Part shown: piece after piece, positions 8,505-17,585 of the stretch
Position numbering within the stretch: the first letter of the stretch is position 1
How the letters are laid out: every line of letters starts with the position of its first letter
Origin: Archaeoglobales archaeon
GTDB lineage: Archaea > Halobacteriota > Archaeoglobi > Archaeoglobales > Archaeoglobaceae
Assembly (NCBI GenBank): GCA_030055525.1
Contig: JASFYJ010000010.1
Location: 1-39,316, forward strand
Direction: 5' to 3'
Length of the DNA stretch: 39,316 nucleotides
Notes under the pieces: generated by a model
Databases searched by the model: none
Told to the model about the DNA's origin: nothing
The model's input: only the letters and a program-made list of their open reading frames with translations
Translations under genes and position numbers: made by a program

Positions 8505-9259
8505 GTTACGTGAATGTAAAAACAGCAATGAGTAAAAGTAACCTCCCCGGTTTGGATTATTCGTTAAATCCGTACATCGGATGTTACCATTCCTGCATCT
8601 ATTGTTACGCTCGGCTTTACTGCAAGCCGGAGATCGCAGAGAGGTGGGGAGAAATTGTGGTTGTCAAAAAGAACATTGTAGAGTTGTTGAAAAAGGAGTT
8701 GCGAGAGAAAAACAGAGGTGTTGTTGGTTTGAGCACGATCACAGACGCTTATCAGCCGATAGAAGCTAAAGAGCTTATAACTAGACAGGTTTTGGAAATA
8801 CTTCTTAAGAACAACTTTTCTGTGAGTATTCAGACGAAGAGTGCTCTATTACTGAGAGACGTTGACCTAATCAGCGAAAACAAAGAAAAGGTCGATGTAG
8901 GAGTTACTATCACTACACTCGATGAGAATTTAGCCAAGTTGATAGAACCGAGAGCTTCAAAACCAGCAGATAGAGTAAAAGTTCTTGAAAAATTATCATC
9001 AGAAAAAATTAAAACTTGGATATTTTTAGGTCCAATAATTCCGGATTTGAATGAGGAGGACATTAAAGCTATAATAGAGATTGCAAAATCAACTAACAGC
9101 TCTCTTTACTACGACAGGTTTCGCATTAAACCTTTCATGAAAACTGGGTTAGTTAAAGAACTTGCAGAAAAATCTAAAAAAGTTGATTGGCAGGAAGTTG
9201 CGCTTAAAATAAGAAAGTTTTGTTGTGATGCAGGAGTTGAGTCAATATCTGCTTTTTAG
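8489..9259 (+). CDS. Radical SAM protein, SPL-like (COG1533)
   Basis: A 256-residue radical SAM enzyme related to the spore photoproduct lyase group. The iron-sulfur cluster motif C32-x3-C36-x2-C39 sits in NPYIGCYHSCIYCYA, preceded by the typical LNPYIGC turn. Later blocks include VGLSTITDAYQPIEA and a run around IQTKSALLLRDVDL. It overlaps the nreA end by 16 bases and so forms a two-gene unit with it. Given that neighbour, a role in repair or modification of nucleic acid is plausible but not shown; most COG1533 proteins have no assigned substrate. Its 3' end overlaps convergently with cbiZ by four bases. Confidence 0.85.
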   Translation: MGFQLSYVNVKTAMSKSNLPGLDYSLNPYIGCYHSCIYCYARLYCKPEIAERWGEIVVVKKNIVELLKKELREKNRGVVGLSTITDAYQPIEAKELITRQVLEILLKNNFSVSIQTKSALLLRDVDLISENKEKVDVGVTITTLDENLAKLIEPRASKPADRVKVLEKLSSEKIKTWIFLGPIIPDLNEEDIKAIIEIAKSTNSSLYYDRFRIKPFMKTGLVKELAEKSKKVDWQEVALKIRKFCCDAGVESISAF

Positions 9260-9834
9260 ATCCCTTCTTGCCATTTTTTAACACTTTCCATCACGCTCTT
9301 CTTAGTTGCCACCCATATGTGCCTTCCGAGTTCTGTAGCATAGCCTGCGTAACGATGCAGATTTCCCCTCTGCGTTGCAACAACCACAACCGCATCGCTT
9401 GTAGTGCCGGTGAAATTGTATCCAAGAGATAAAAGTGCACTGCTTTTAGCTTCAGTTATCGTTATAATTGAGTTTAGGAGTGTTGAACTTTTAACCTTGC
9501 AATCCAGTACTGCTATTATATTTACGGTGCCGATTTTTTCGTTTGGATTTTTTAATCCTGCCGTAGCAAACACTGTAACTTCTCCATCGTTTGAAAAAGC
9601 GTAATCGTCGATGTTCACTGCAGTTAGCATACCAAAGTATTTTTTCAAACCATACTTTTTAGCTACGCTTCTCAAGTATTTCTCTTCATCTTCTATGTAG
9701 TTCTTCACAGTATGGTTGAAGACGTAGTTGACCCTCCTAATTCCGCCATTTATTCCAGTGCTGACACCAAAGAACTTCCCCTTAACTATCAGGGTATCAT
9801 CCGTTAACAAGTATTCGAACCGCTTCAATTGCAT
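9256..9834 (-). CDS. cbiZ: Adenosylcobinamide amidohydrolase
   Basis: CbiZ cleaves the aminopropanol arm from adenosylcobinamide to give adenosylcobyric acid, which lets archaea salvage cobinamide taken up from outside. This 192-residue protein shows family blocks: GVSTGINGGIRRVNYVFNH near residues 24-42, VTVFATAGLKNP, and the late TSDAVVVVATQRG. I chose the ATG at 9834, which is preceded by GAGGGTG; upstream in-frame codons run deep into btuD and lack family similarity. It overlaps the btuD 3' end by 38 bases, so it is the last gene of btuC-btuD-cbiZ. This arrangement joins uptake with salvage. Confidence 0.93.
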   Translation of the reverse strand: MQLKRFEYLLTDDTLIVKGKFFGVSTGINGGIRRVNYVFNHTVKNYIEDEEKYLRSVAKKYGLKKYFGMLTAVNIDDYAFSNDGEVTVFATAGLKNPNEKIGTVNIIAVLDCKVKSSTLLNSIITITEAKSSALLSLGYNFTGTTSDAVVVVATQRGNLHRYAGYATELGRHIWVATKKSVMESVKKWQEGI

Positions 9835-11017
9835 CACCCTCGTTTTTGACGACAACCGAACTTTTGGTGATCGATTCATATACTTCTTCGGCAACCTTTC
9901 CAGCAAAGTTTCTGTATTTGAAAGGATCTTTTTCGATGACAACCAATTTTTTCAACTCTGATGCTCTTTTAGCTGCGAAAAGATTTTTTAAATTCCCTTT
10001 TCCAAGATTTAAATTTGTTAGCACAACAGCGTTTGCTTCCTCAACCAACTTGAGGTTTTTATTATGGTTCTCTTCAGATATTTCGCTAAAAGGTGCTTCG
10101 CATATGACTTCGCATCCTAGATCAACTGCTGTCTCCCAGTCACTGTCAAGTACGTTCAAAACTCCAGCAGAGACCCTGTAGCCCGCTTCCACTAAACTTT
10201 GAATGATAGCAGTACCGCTTCCACCGCCACATATAACGTGGACGTGCTTTCCATTTTTGGAGCTAATAACCTTTGGAGTCACAAAAACGTATTTTCCGAT
10301 CTTCTTCACTATTGAATCGATACCATATATTTCCCTTATAGATTCAGGCGTTAAAACTTCGTCTGCCCTTCCCTCATAGTGTATTACACCGTTTTTGAGC
10401 ATCACTATCTTGTCTGCAAACGTTGCAGCAAGGTTTATGTCATGTAAAGCAACTATCGCTGAAGAACCTTCAACAACTTTGCTTTTAACTAGCCTCATTA
10501 TCTCTATCTGAGCTGAAAGATCAAGATGTGCCGTAGGTTCATCAAGCAGCATGATCTTCGGTTCTTGAGCAAAAAGCCTTGCAAGCATAACCTTCTGCTT
10601 TTCTCCACCGCTCAACTCGTTGAAGACTCTTTCCGCAAAATTTTCAAGATTAACAGCTTTTAGAGCTTTTAAAGCTATATATAAATCCTTTCTAGTGGCC
10701 TTCTTTATTCCGCTAAGATGTGGAGTTCTGCCAAGTAGAACTACATCTATAACCCTCAACTTGGTTTCGGGCACTTCTTGTGGTAGATATGCTGCAATCT
10801 TTGCTATTTCATCGAGATCCATGGATTTTCCATCGTACAAAACAACGCCTTCCATAGGCTTAAGTATTCCAAAGATCGTTCTAAGCAAGGTGGATTTCCC
10901 ACTCCCGTTTGGACCTAAGACTGCCAAAATTTCTCCATTCTCTAGCTTTAAGGTTACATCTTTCAGAATTTCTCTGCTTTTTAGAGATACCTTTACATTT
11001 TGAACTTCCAGCTTCAT
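9797..11017 (-). CDS. btuD: B12/iron-type ABC transporter ATPase with C-terminal extra domain
   Basis: ATPase of a FecCD/BtuC type importer, here most likely for corrinoids because cbiZ follows. The ATPase part (about 1-250) has Walker A GPNGSGKST, the signature LSGGEKQKV, Walker B IMLLDEPTAHLD and the switch histidine in ALHDINL. A second region (about 255-406) begins with a glycine-rich VHVICGGGSGTAI and looks like a nucleotide-binding Rossmann-type domain; such tails occur on archaeal BtuD proteins, and their role is unclear. The ATG overlaps the btuC stop (ATGA). At 406 residues it is much longer than a plain BtuD of about 250. Confidence 0.9.
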   Translation of the reverse strand: MKLEVQNVKVSLKSREILKDVTLKLENGEILAVLGPNGSGKSTLLRTIFGILKPMEGVVLYDGKSMDLDEIAKIAAYLPQEVPETKLRVIDVVLLGRTPHLSGIKKATRKDLYIALKALKAVNLENFAERVFNELSGGEKQKVMLARLFAQEPKIMLLDEPTAHLDLSAQIEIMRLVKSKVVEGSSAIVALHDINLAATFADKIVMLKNGVIHYEGRADEVLTPESIREIYGIDSIVKKIGKYVFVTPKVISSKNGKHVHVICGGGSGTAIIQSLVEAGYRVSAGVLNVLDSDWETAVDLGCEVICEAPFSEISEENHNKNLKLVEEANAVVLTNLNLGKGNLKNLFAAKRASELKKLVVIEKDPFKYRNFAGKVAEEVYESITKSSVVVKNEGDAIEAVRILVNG

Positions 11018-11934
11018 AATCCTCGCCTCAAAACATAGATGAAGAAGGGGGCTCCTATCATTGCAGTCATAGCTCCTACAGGGATCTCTCCACTGGTAGA
11101 GATTCTTGATAGGAGATCAACAAAGGGCATAATTGTCATCCCAAATATTATCGCAGCAGGCAGTAATTTCTGGTGAGATTCCCCGAAGATCAGCCTCATG
11201 GTGTGAGGTACTATAATTCCAACGAAACCTATAACTCCGCAAACCGCTACACTCGCTGAAGTTAAGAGTGAAACCACAGCTATCAGTTCTCTTCTGAACT
11301 TTTCAATGTCTAATCCCAAAGATTTGGCATGCTCATCACCTAAGAGAACTGCATTCAAATTCCATGTGTTTATGATCAGATAAAAAGTTCCAAGTATGAA
11401 TGGGAAAAGAATTATTGTCACCTTCTGCCAAGAAGCTTTCGAAAAACTACCCATAGTCCAGAAAAGTATTTCATGAACGCTTTCTTGAGAAAAGTAGATT
11501 ACTATAGCTGTAAGCCCAGATAAAAAAGATGCAACAGCTATACCTGCTAACAGAATAGCGTAACTCTCCCCACGCTTCCCCAGCCTGTAGACTGCAAAGG
11601 AGGTTAGTAGAGAGGAGACAAAAGCTGCTAGTATGATATTGGATGTAGCTGCAAAACCAATGGATATTGCAATCGCTGCCCCAGCACTTGCAGCGCTTGA
11701 AACTCCCAAGATGTATGGATCAGCAAGTGGATTTCTAAAAAAAGCCTGCATAGCACAGCCCGAAGATGCTAAAGCCGCTCCTACAAGCATTGCTAAGATC
11801 GTCCTTGGCAGTCGGTAATCTAAAGCAAGGCTACGCATTACAGGATCTTCAAAGTCGATGATACCAGCTGGACCAAGAAATACCCCAAGGAACATCGAAA
11901 TTATGCAAAGCAGTATCAGCAGTAGTACTTTCAC
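11014..11934 (-). CDS. btuC: B12-type ABC transporter permease (FecCD family)
   Basis: A 306-residue permease with about nine to ten membrane segments. FecCD family blocks are clear: [17 protein letters not shown], then [19 protein letters not shown], and the late [16 protein letters not shown]. The partners downstream (btuD, cbiZ) make cobalamin or cobinamide the likely cargo. Iron-siderophore or heme permeases look the same, so the substrate is inferred from context. The start is GTG at 11934, giving a slightly short N-terminus for the family. No substrate-binding protein (BtuF) gene is present next to it. A TATA-like element near 11955-11965 could drive the operon. Confidence 0.9.
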   Translation of the reverse strand: MKVLLLILLCIISMFLGVFLGPAGIIDFEDPVMRSLALDYRLPRTILAMLVGAALASSGCAMQAFFRNPLADPYILGVSSAASAGAAIAISIGFAATSNIILAAFVSSLLTSFAVYRLGKRGESYAILLAGIAVASFLSGLTAIVIYFSQESVHEILFWTMGSFSKASWQKVTIILFPFILGTFYLIINTWNLNAVLLGDEHAKSLGLDIEKFRRELIAVVSLLTSASVAVCGVIGFVGIIVPHTMRLIFGESHQKLLPAAIIFGMTIMPFVDLLSRISTSGEIPVGAMTAMIGAPFFIYVLRRGL

Positions 11935-11974
11935 AAGGTTCGTGAATCTCCAATCAAATAAGTTTTACTCAAAA

Positions 11975-11985
11975 CTTTTTATCTC
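11975..11985 (+). promoter_or_regulatory. Probable TATA box of pyrF
   Basis: CTTTTTATCTC lies about 22-27 bases before the pyrF ATG at 12002. The position fits an archaeal promoter with a leaderless mRNA and supports that start over longer readings. Confidence 0.4.
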
Positions 11986-12001
11986 TAAGTCAAGCTGGTT
12001 T

Positions 12002-12634
12002 ATGAAGAAGTTGATACTAGCCCTTGACATCCAAAATGTTGAGCTAGCTTTAAAAATTGCAAAAAACGTTGCAGAATTCATCGATTTCCTGAAAATAAAC
12101 TACCCACTTACTTTGTCAGCAGGTGTTGGAATTTTAAAGGATTTAGCTAAGATCCGACCAACGATAGCTGATTTCAAAATAGCAGATATACCTTACACGA
12201 GTTCGATGATAGCTGAAACCGCCTTTGAAAACAATGCCTCAGCAGTAATTACTCATGGCTTCGTTGGCAGCGATACAGTTAAAGCAGTGCTGGATGTAGC
12301 GAAAAAATACGGAGGGGAAGTTTACGTTGTAAGTGAACTCAGCAGTCCGGGAGGAGAAGAATTCATGGCTAAGCATTCTATAGAAATAGTTGAGATGGCA
12401 AAAAAAATTGGATGCCATGGAATAATTGCTCCATCAACCAGAATGGAGAAAGTGCGCAAGATCAGGGAAGTAGCGGTAGGTATGAAGGTCTTTTGCCCAG
12501 GTGTGGGCGTTCAGGGGGGAGATATAGAGGTGTTAAAATACTGCGACGGAATTATAGTGGGGAGATCGATATATCTTGCCAAAGATCCACGCGAAGAGGC
12601 AAAAAAGATCAGAAAGATCGTTGATAGTTTTTGA
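12002..12634 (+). CDS. pyrF: Orotidine 5'-phosphate decarboxylase
   Basis: PyrF converts OMP to UMP, the last step of pyrimidine synthesis. This 210-residue protein begins [11 protein letters not shown] and carries the catalytic signature [10 protein letters not shown] near residues 57-66, with the paired Lys and Asp residues expected. The late blocks [10 protein letters not shown] and [11 protein letters not shown] bind phosphate. I chose ATG 12002, about 25 bases past a TATA-like element; longer in-frame readings run back over the promoter and into btuC. Length is normal for archaeal PyrF. It is divergent from btuC. The pathway partner pyrD lies elsewhere in this window (37549-38445). Confidence 0.96.
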   Translation: MKKLILALDIQNVELALKIAKNVAEFIDFLKINYPLTLSAGVGILKDLAKIRPTIADFKIADIPYTSSMIAETAFENNASAVITHGFVGSDTVKAVLDVAKKYGGEVYVVSELSSPGGEEFMAKHSIEIVEMAKKIGCHGIIAPSTRMEKVRKIREVAVGMKVFCPGVGVQGGDIEVLKYCDGIIVGRSIYLAKDPREEAKKIRKIVDSF

Positions 12635-12767
12635 TTCTGTATCTAACTTGCAGAATTTTTATCTAAATCCTTTTCTTCAATTATTATGTCCCCTCTAAGA
12701 ATTAGAATTTCGAACCATTTGGCTTTTACAGGCATGCAAGGTATTATTTGGGCTAAACCGGAAAAGT

Positions 12768-12777
12768 GTTAAATACT
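12768..12777 (+). promoter_or_regulatory. TATA box of the NADH oxidase-like gene
   Basis: GTTAAATACT with an upstream purine-rich GGAAAAG (possible BRE) is centred about 25 bases before the ATG at 12797. This suggests a leaderless transcript. The rest of the gap 12635-12760 shows no other recognisable element. Confidence 0.55.
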
Positions 12778-12796
12778 TCTTTTCCAAATTTTTGGC

Positions 12797-14104
12797 ATGA
12801 AAGTCTTAATCGTAGGCGGTGGAGCTGCTGGAATGAGTGCGGCGTCGAGAATAAAGGTAATTAAGCCAGAATGGGACGTAAAAGTCTTTGAAGAGACAAG
12901 CCTTGTAAGCCATGCTCCATGCGGTATTCCATACGTTGTAGAGGGAATTAGCAAGGCTGAGAAGCTCGTGTATTATCCGCCCGATTTCTTCAGGAGAGAA
13001 AGGGGGATAGATGTTCGGACAAATGCGAAGGTTGTTGAGGCGGGAGAGGGCTATTTAAGAGTTATAGAGAACGGAAAGGAAAGCAAATATGAGTGGGACA
13101 AGCTTCTGATCGCTACTGGAGCTCTGCCAAAGCTTCCAAAGGTTAGCGGTGTGGAGCTCGAAAATGTGGTAACGATAAGACATCCCGCAAATGCTGAAAG
13201 GCTTAAAAGAATGGTAGATCAGGCTAATAAGATTGTGATCGTTGGCGCTGGTTACATTGGCTTGGAGATGGCTGAAGCCGTCGCAAGTCTTGGAAAGAAA
13301 ACCACGGTTATTGAATTTCTCGACCAGCCATTGCCAAATCTCGACAAAGACATGGCGGAAATTGTTAAGGCTGAGCTCGAAAAGAAAGTTGAATTGAGGC
13401 TTAACGAGGGGGTTAAAGCCTTCGAAGGCAAAGATCGGGTTGAGAGAGTTGTTACGGACAAGGGTAGCTATGAGTGCGACCTTGCAATCGTCGCTACAGG
13501 TGTTAGGCCAAATGTTGAAATTGCCAAAATGCTGGGCTGTAAGCTTGGAGAAACTGGAGCTATTTGGGTTGATGGAAAGATGAGAACAAGCGTTGAAAAC
13601 GTTTTCTCTGCTGGAGATTGTGCAGAAACAAGGCATTTAGTTACTGGAAAAAGAGTCTGGATTCCTCTTGGACCATCTGCGAACAAGATGGGCTACGTTG
13701 CTGGAGTGAACATGGCTGGTGGCGTCTTGGAATTTCCAGGAGTCCTTGGAACCCAGCTAACGAAGTTCTTTGATCTCGAAATAGGTTCCACTGGGCTAAG
13801 CGAGAAAAATGCGAGGGCTGAGGGATTCAATGCCAAGAGTGTGAAGATCAAGGCTAAAACGAGAGTGCATTATTATCCCGGCGCAAAGGACTTAACGCTG
13901 AAGGTTGTTGCAGACAGCGACGGGAGAATTCTTGGGGCTCAGGCAATCGGTGGCGAGGTTGCAATGAGGATCAACGTATTCGCTGCAATGATACAGGCGG
14001 GATTTAAGGCTAAAGACGTCTTTTTCAGCGATTTAGCCTATGCTCCGCCATTGACGCCGATTTGGGATCCGATAATAGTTTCTGCAAGGGCTCTCAGGTT
14101 TTAA
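12797..14104 (+). CDS. NADH oxidase / CoA-disulfide reductase family flavoprotein
   Basis: A 435-residue FAD-dependent pyridine nucleotide-disulfide oxidoreductase of the Nox/CoA-disulfide reductase group. It has the N-terminal FAD motif GGGAAGMSAA (7-16), a single redox cysteine C42 in APCGIPY, the NAD(P)H motif VGAGYIGLEMAEA near 151-163 and the second FAD block NVFSAGDCAE near 272. The C-terminal dimerisation domain is complete. In hyperthermophilic archaea homologues act as NAD(P)H:elemental sulfur/polysulfide or CoA-disulfide reductases, or as NADH oxidases; which applies here is not visible. The 3' end overlaps convergently with the kinase gene by 11 bases. Confidence 0.88.
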   Translation: MKVLIVGGGAAGMSAASRIKVIKPEWDVKVFEETSLVSHAPCGIPYVVEGISKAEKLVYYPPDFFRRERGIDVRTNAKVVEAGEGYLRVIENGKESKYEWDKLLIATGALPKLPKVSGVELENVVTIRHPANAERLKRMVDQANKIVIVGAGYIGLEMAEAVASLGKKTTVIEFLDQPLPNLDKDMAEIVKAELEKKVELRLNEGVKAFEGKDRVERVVTDKGSYECDLAIVATGVRPNVEIAKMLGCKLGETGAIWVDGKMRTSVENVFSAGDCAETRHLVTGKRVWIPLGPSANKMGYVAGVNMAGGVLEFPGVLGTQLTKFFDLEIGSTGLSEKNARAEGFNAKSVKIKAKTRVHYYPGAKDLTLKVVADSDGRILGAQAIGGEVAMRINVFAAMIQAGFKAKDVFFSDLAYAPPLTPIWDPIIVSARALRF

Positions 14105-14666
14105 ACTTCATATCGAGTTGATTCAAAATTTTTTCTATTTCAGCCCTTGTTTCCTCGATTTCTCTGTCAGTTCTAACAATATGCCAGCCGTTGAGAATTT
14201 TCAAGGCTTTTTCTCTCACTTTTCTCAAATCATCGATGTTCTCGAACATCTCTTTGTTTTCCCTACTTGCAATTCTCTGCGCTAAAACCTCCGGTTCAGC
14301 ATCGAGGAAGAACATGTATTCTGAAGTGGGCAAAATGGTTGAGAAGAACTTATAAAGAATTTTTGCAAGCGAAAAGGGCAGATAAAAAACGCCACCGAGA
14401 TAGCGAACAAAGATAACGTTATCCGCTTTTTTATAGTATCTTAGCAAGGAGTTCATCACATCGAGGAAATAGAAGATCGATGCCTTCAGGTGATTGATCT
14501 TTCCTCTGCCTAAAAGGCTCTCTTTTGCCTTTCTACCGAAATAGGAATCGCTTGGATGCGTTCTAACGATAACGCTCTCTCCCATTGCTTTATACCTCTC
14601 AGCTATGAATTTTGCATGCGTATCCTTGCCCGCTCCATCAAGTCCATCGACAACGATGAATCTCAT
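14094..14666 (-). CDS. Thymidylate kinase-like P-loop kinase
   Basis: A 190-residue nucleoside-monophosphate-kinase fold protein resembling thymidylate kinase. The P-loop is GLDGAGKDT (8-16), with Asp in place of the usual Ser/Thr directly after the lysine. The LID-like region has QRIASRENKEMFEN, and a hydrophobic stretch follows FVRYLGGVFYLPFSLAK, longer than in canonical enzymes. Its start overlaps the stop of the lipid-kinase-like gene by four bases. The variant P-loop and that neighbour make me unsure that dTMP is the substrate; an archaeal TMK paralogue acting on another phosphorylated compound is possible. Confidence 0.72.
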   Translation of the reverse strand: MRFIVVDGLDGAGKDTHAKFIAERYKAMGESVIVRTHPSDSYFGRKAKESLLGRGKINHLKASIFYFLDVMNSLLRYYKKADNVIFVRYLGGVFYLPFSLAKILYKFFSTILPTSEYMFFLDAEPEVLAQRIASRENKEMFENIDDLRKVREKALKILNGWHIVRTDREIEETRAEIEKILNQLDMKFKT

Positions 14667-15295
14667 AGCATCACGTAAAGCAAGGCTATTGCGATTGAAA
14701 CGCTCAAATTGTCAAGCCCCTTTGGAGTTATGGCTTCTATGATCGTTGCAATGATTGCGAGAGGTATAATAATAAGGCTAACTTCTCCAATGTAGTAAAG
14801 CTGAATGACCGCAAACATCGCAATGCTTGCCAGAAACATTGCAAGGCTCCCTTCAAGGCTTTTTGTCGCTCCAAAAATGCTGAACTTCCTTTTTCCATAT
14901 TTTGTGCCGATCAGCGAGGCAAAGCCGTCTCCATAGGACATTGCGACGATGCCCATCGAAATCGCATCGCGTCTTTCAAACAAAAAGAATGCAAGGATTG
15001 TCCAAGCGATTGAGTAGTAGAAAAGACCCAAGGCATGTCCAGAGAGCGTTGTTTTGCTTTGAATTCTTATCGGCGAGTATGGGCTCATGAGAAATGTTAA
15101 GATCACAAATGGAAACGCTGCAAGAAAAGTCATCACCTCGCGGGACTCGAAGAAGGGCAAAAGGAAGGCGATGTTGCCAACCATTATGTGCAGAAATTTT
15201 CTACCAATCAGCTCATTTTTTATTGCCCTCTCAGAGACCAGCACGAGTAAGCCTACGTAAACGTAAACTGAAAGCAGGGGAATTAGATCGTTCAT
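14663..15295 (-). CDS. CTP-dependent dolichol/phytol kinase family membrane protein
   Basis: A 210-residue integral membrane protein with six or seven hydrophobic segments. It has the signature of the SEC59/VTE5/eukaryotic DGK1 family: GRKFLHIMVGN near 31-41, then SYGDGFASLIGTKYGKRK and TKSLEGSLAMF. Family members use CTP to phosphorylate polyprenols, phytol or diacylglycerol at the membrane. In archaea the likely substrate is an isoprenoid alcohol such as dolichol or geranylgeraniol, by inference. A TATA-like AAATTTATACT near 15316-15328 precedes its ATG. It forms an overlapping pair with the TMK-like kinase, which hints at two successive phosphorylations. Confidence 0.82.
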   Translation of the reverse strand: MNDLIPLLSVYVYVGLLVLVSERAIKNELIGRKFLHIMVGNIAFLLPFFESREVMTFLAAFPFVILTFLMSPYSPIRIQSKTTLSGHALGLFYYSIAWTILAFFLFERRDAISMGIVAMSYGDGFASLIGTKYGKRKFSIFGATKSLEGSLAMFLASIAMFAVIQLYYIGEVSLIIIPLAIIATIIEAITPKGLDNLSVSIAIALLYVML

Positions 15296-15382
15296 CGCTC
15301 TTGGTTAAGCATGGGAGTATAAATTTTTCCGAATTATGCTCTAAATTCTTTTTAGCATAAAATATAAAATAAAAATTAAAAA

Positions 15383-17472
15383 TTAAGAAAGGCTGTTGAC
15401 ATTAATTTCCGCAATTAGTCTTCCATCTCGGTCCGATTTCCTTTCCACGACTTTTTCAACTCCCCCACGGATTTCAACAACCTCATAACTGTAATCCCAA
15501 CCTATGCCTATTTTCGCAAGCAGAATCTGGTAAAATCCTCCCTGACATTTCGAAGTGTCAATTGTTACAGTCGAGTAAGTCCATGATTTCGTAAAGCTCG
15601 TCTCCTTTGATGGCAACACTTTGCAATCCGCTCCAATATCGTAATAAGTCACGGTATATCTTACGTTGCTTATGGTGTATAAAACGTAGCCATTCGAAGT
15701 CTCTTCCCGCCAAGTTGTCCCAAGGCTGAACTCATGCTTGGGCGTGATCTCTATTTGAGTTGGCATCGAAGCACTGCTAACAAAAATTTGCGCATTAAGG
15801 GAATTTCCAAAGTAAGAATGGGCTTTTCCGAGCGATGACTTCTCTATTGGTCCAGCTATTGAACCTTCAATATTTACCTTAAGATTGTTTTTGCCCACTG
15901 AGTAAGTCTCCGAGAATGAAATTGGGACGCTCTGAGCTTTTATAGCCTTTGCAGTAACGTTAAAAGCAACTTCACTTGCTTTTTCGCCTGAGACAACGAT
16001 GTAGACAGCATCTTTCTCTGAAACCTTGACAATTACAGGGCGATTGGCTGCGTTAATCGTTCCAATCAATTTTTCTTTGCCTCTTTCATTTACTTCAAGC
16101 AGGTAAACCCTCGCTGAAACTTGGCTGTCGATGCCAGAGGTTGCGGTGATCGCTATATCTCGAGACTTCAGCTCCTTCGGCACATCGCAAGTTATGCCAA
16201 CGACTTTGGAAGAATAAGGCTTATCGATTTTTACCTTGACGTCCTTAGAACCACCTTCAGCGGAGAAATGCACCGCAGTGGAGATCATACTTGAAGGATA
16301 AGTGCTGCCAGAAACTTTTATTGGACTATTTTTATTGAATAGCAAGTAATCAATAAACCTCGAATACTCCGTAAGCAGTGAAGACCTGTAGTTCTTAGCC
16401 AGATACTCGTCAAGGGCTTTTTCGACGCCAACTATAGCGTAGCGTTCCTTTACAGCATTCCAAAGTGAGCTGAATTGAACTCCACCTCTTACAAGCCAAT
16501 CGACAAAGAATGCGGTTGCGTATTCGTGGTTTCCGTCGACAGTTGATAGAGGCAATTCAGAGTAGTTCTGCTTTATTCCACTTCCCATCCCACCCGTTTT
16601 AAAAGCAAGTTTGTCAGCTACGTAATCTGCGGTGGCTTCAATCCACCATCTCTGCATGCTCATTCGAAATATGTTCATTTCCTGATTCTGGAAGAGATGG
16701 AAAAGCTCGTGGGCAATTTCGTGCTTTGTTGCGTTATCGCTATAGCTCTTAGTGCTAATTATTATGTTTCCAGTGAATGGAGTGTAGTGAGAATTTCTGC
16801 ATCGATAACGTAAACGGAGATCTTGTTCTTTGGTGGCGTGAAACCCTCTTAGACGTAAATTGTGTAGGCATCTTCAAGAAGCTCTCTAACTTTTGCAACA
16901 TATCCATAAATCTCTCTTGCACCCAAACCCGCAGCTTGCGAGGAATCGTAAAACCTAATCGTAAAATGAGGCGAGGTTGCTACTACGTAGTCTTCAACCC
17001 CTATGAGAGCCCAGAGCGAGAAGTGATCTGTTTTAACAACTATTTTCTTCTCTGCAGTGTCTACTTCGAACGGAACTTCTACGTATACCTTACCAATTTC
17101 ATCGTAGTATGCAACCACGTATTTTTCTTCGAGCGTCTTGTTCGATTTACTTCCTTTTTCCAGTTCTGTAACGTTGAACTCTATTAAAACTGGTTTATTG
17201 AAAGATTCAGCATTTGATAAGAGCTCATATGAAACCAGGACTTTTCCAATCTGTGGTTTTGGAGTTTGAGAAGGTTTGGCTATCTCAACTTTCTGCGTTG
17301 AAGAAAAAGTGCTTTCTGCAATCCTTACCGAGAAAGATCTGTCAGGCAAAGAAATCGTTGCACCTTCTGCAGAGACTTCCTTTGAAACCAAGACTTCCTT
17401 TTGACTTCCGACACAACCGCTTAAGAAAAGAGAAATCACTACGAGTCCCAACAAAACCAGTTCTCTTATCAT
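15383..17472 (-). pseudogene. Disrupted lipoprotein zinc metallopeptidase
   Basis: Reading leftward, residues 1-207 are open from ATG 17472. They contain a signal peptide with lipobox LSGC (Cys near 20), so the product would be membrane-anchored. A TAA at 16849-16851 interrupts TIYV and EGFTPPKNKIS in the same frame, consistent with AAA to TAA. The frame is then lost near 16793-16803, where one base is missing. It resumes through FTGNIIIS and HEIAHELFHLFQ (16688-16723), a zinc HExxH motif, with the downstream Glu in WWIEATADYVAD. A 400-residue beta-rich C-terminal part runs to 15383. The whole gene is 2090 bases, one short of a multiple of three. I read it as one ancestral gene of about 696 residues with two lesions. 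Sequencing error could explain the frameshift, less easily the stop as well. Confidence 0.8.
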
Positions 17473-17585
17473 TCACCCACCTATTGTTGATTTCAAAGCA
17501 TTCGATTTCCGAATACATATACCTTGCGCAGTTGTTCTGGGAATAGAAAACGCAAAGCAAAGTCAATTGCAGTTTTAAAGCCTAA

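Noticed and set aside
12635-12760. RNA gene or riboswitch between pyrF and the NADH oxidase gene
   Set aside because: The stretch is AT-rich without extended complementary arms; only the TATA box near its right end stands out.
16849-16851. Recoding of the in-frame stop in the metallopeptidase (for example pyrrolysine)
   Set aside because: The codon is TAA, not TAG, and a frameshift follows within 60 bases, so inactivation is simpler.
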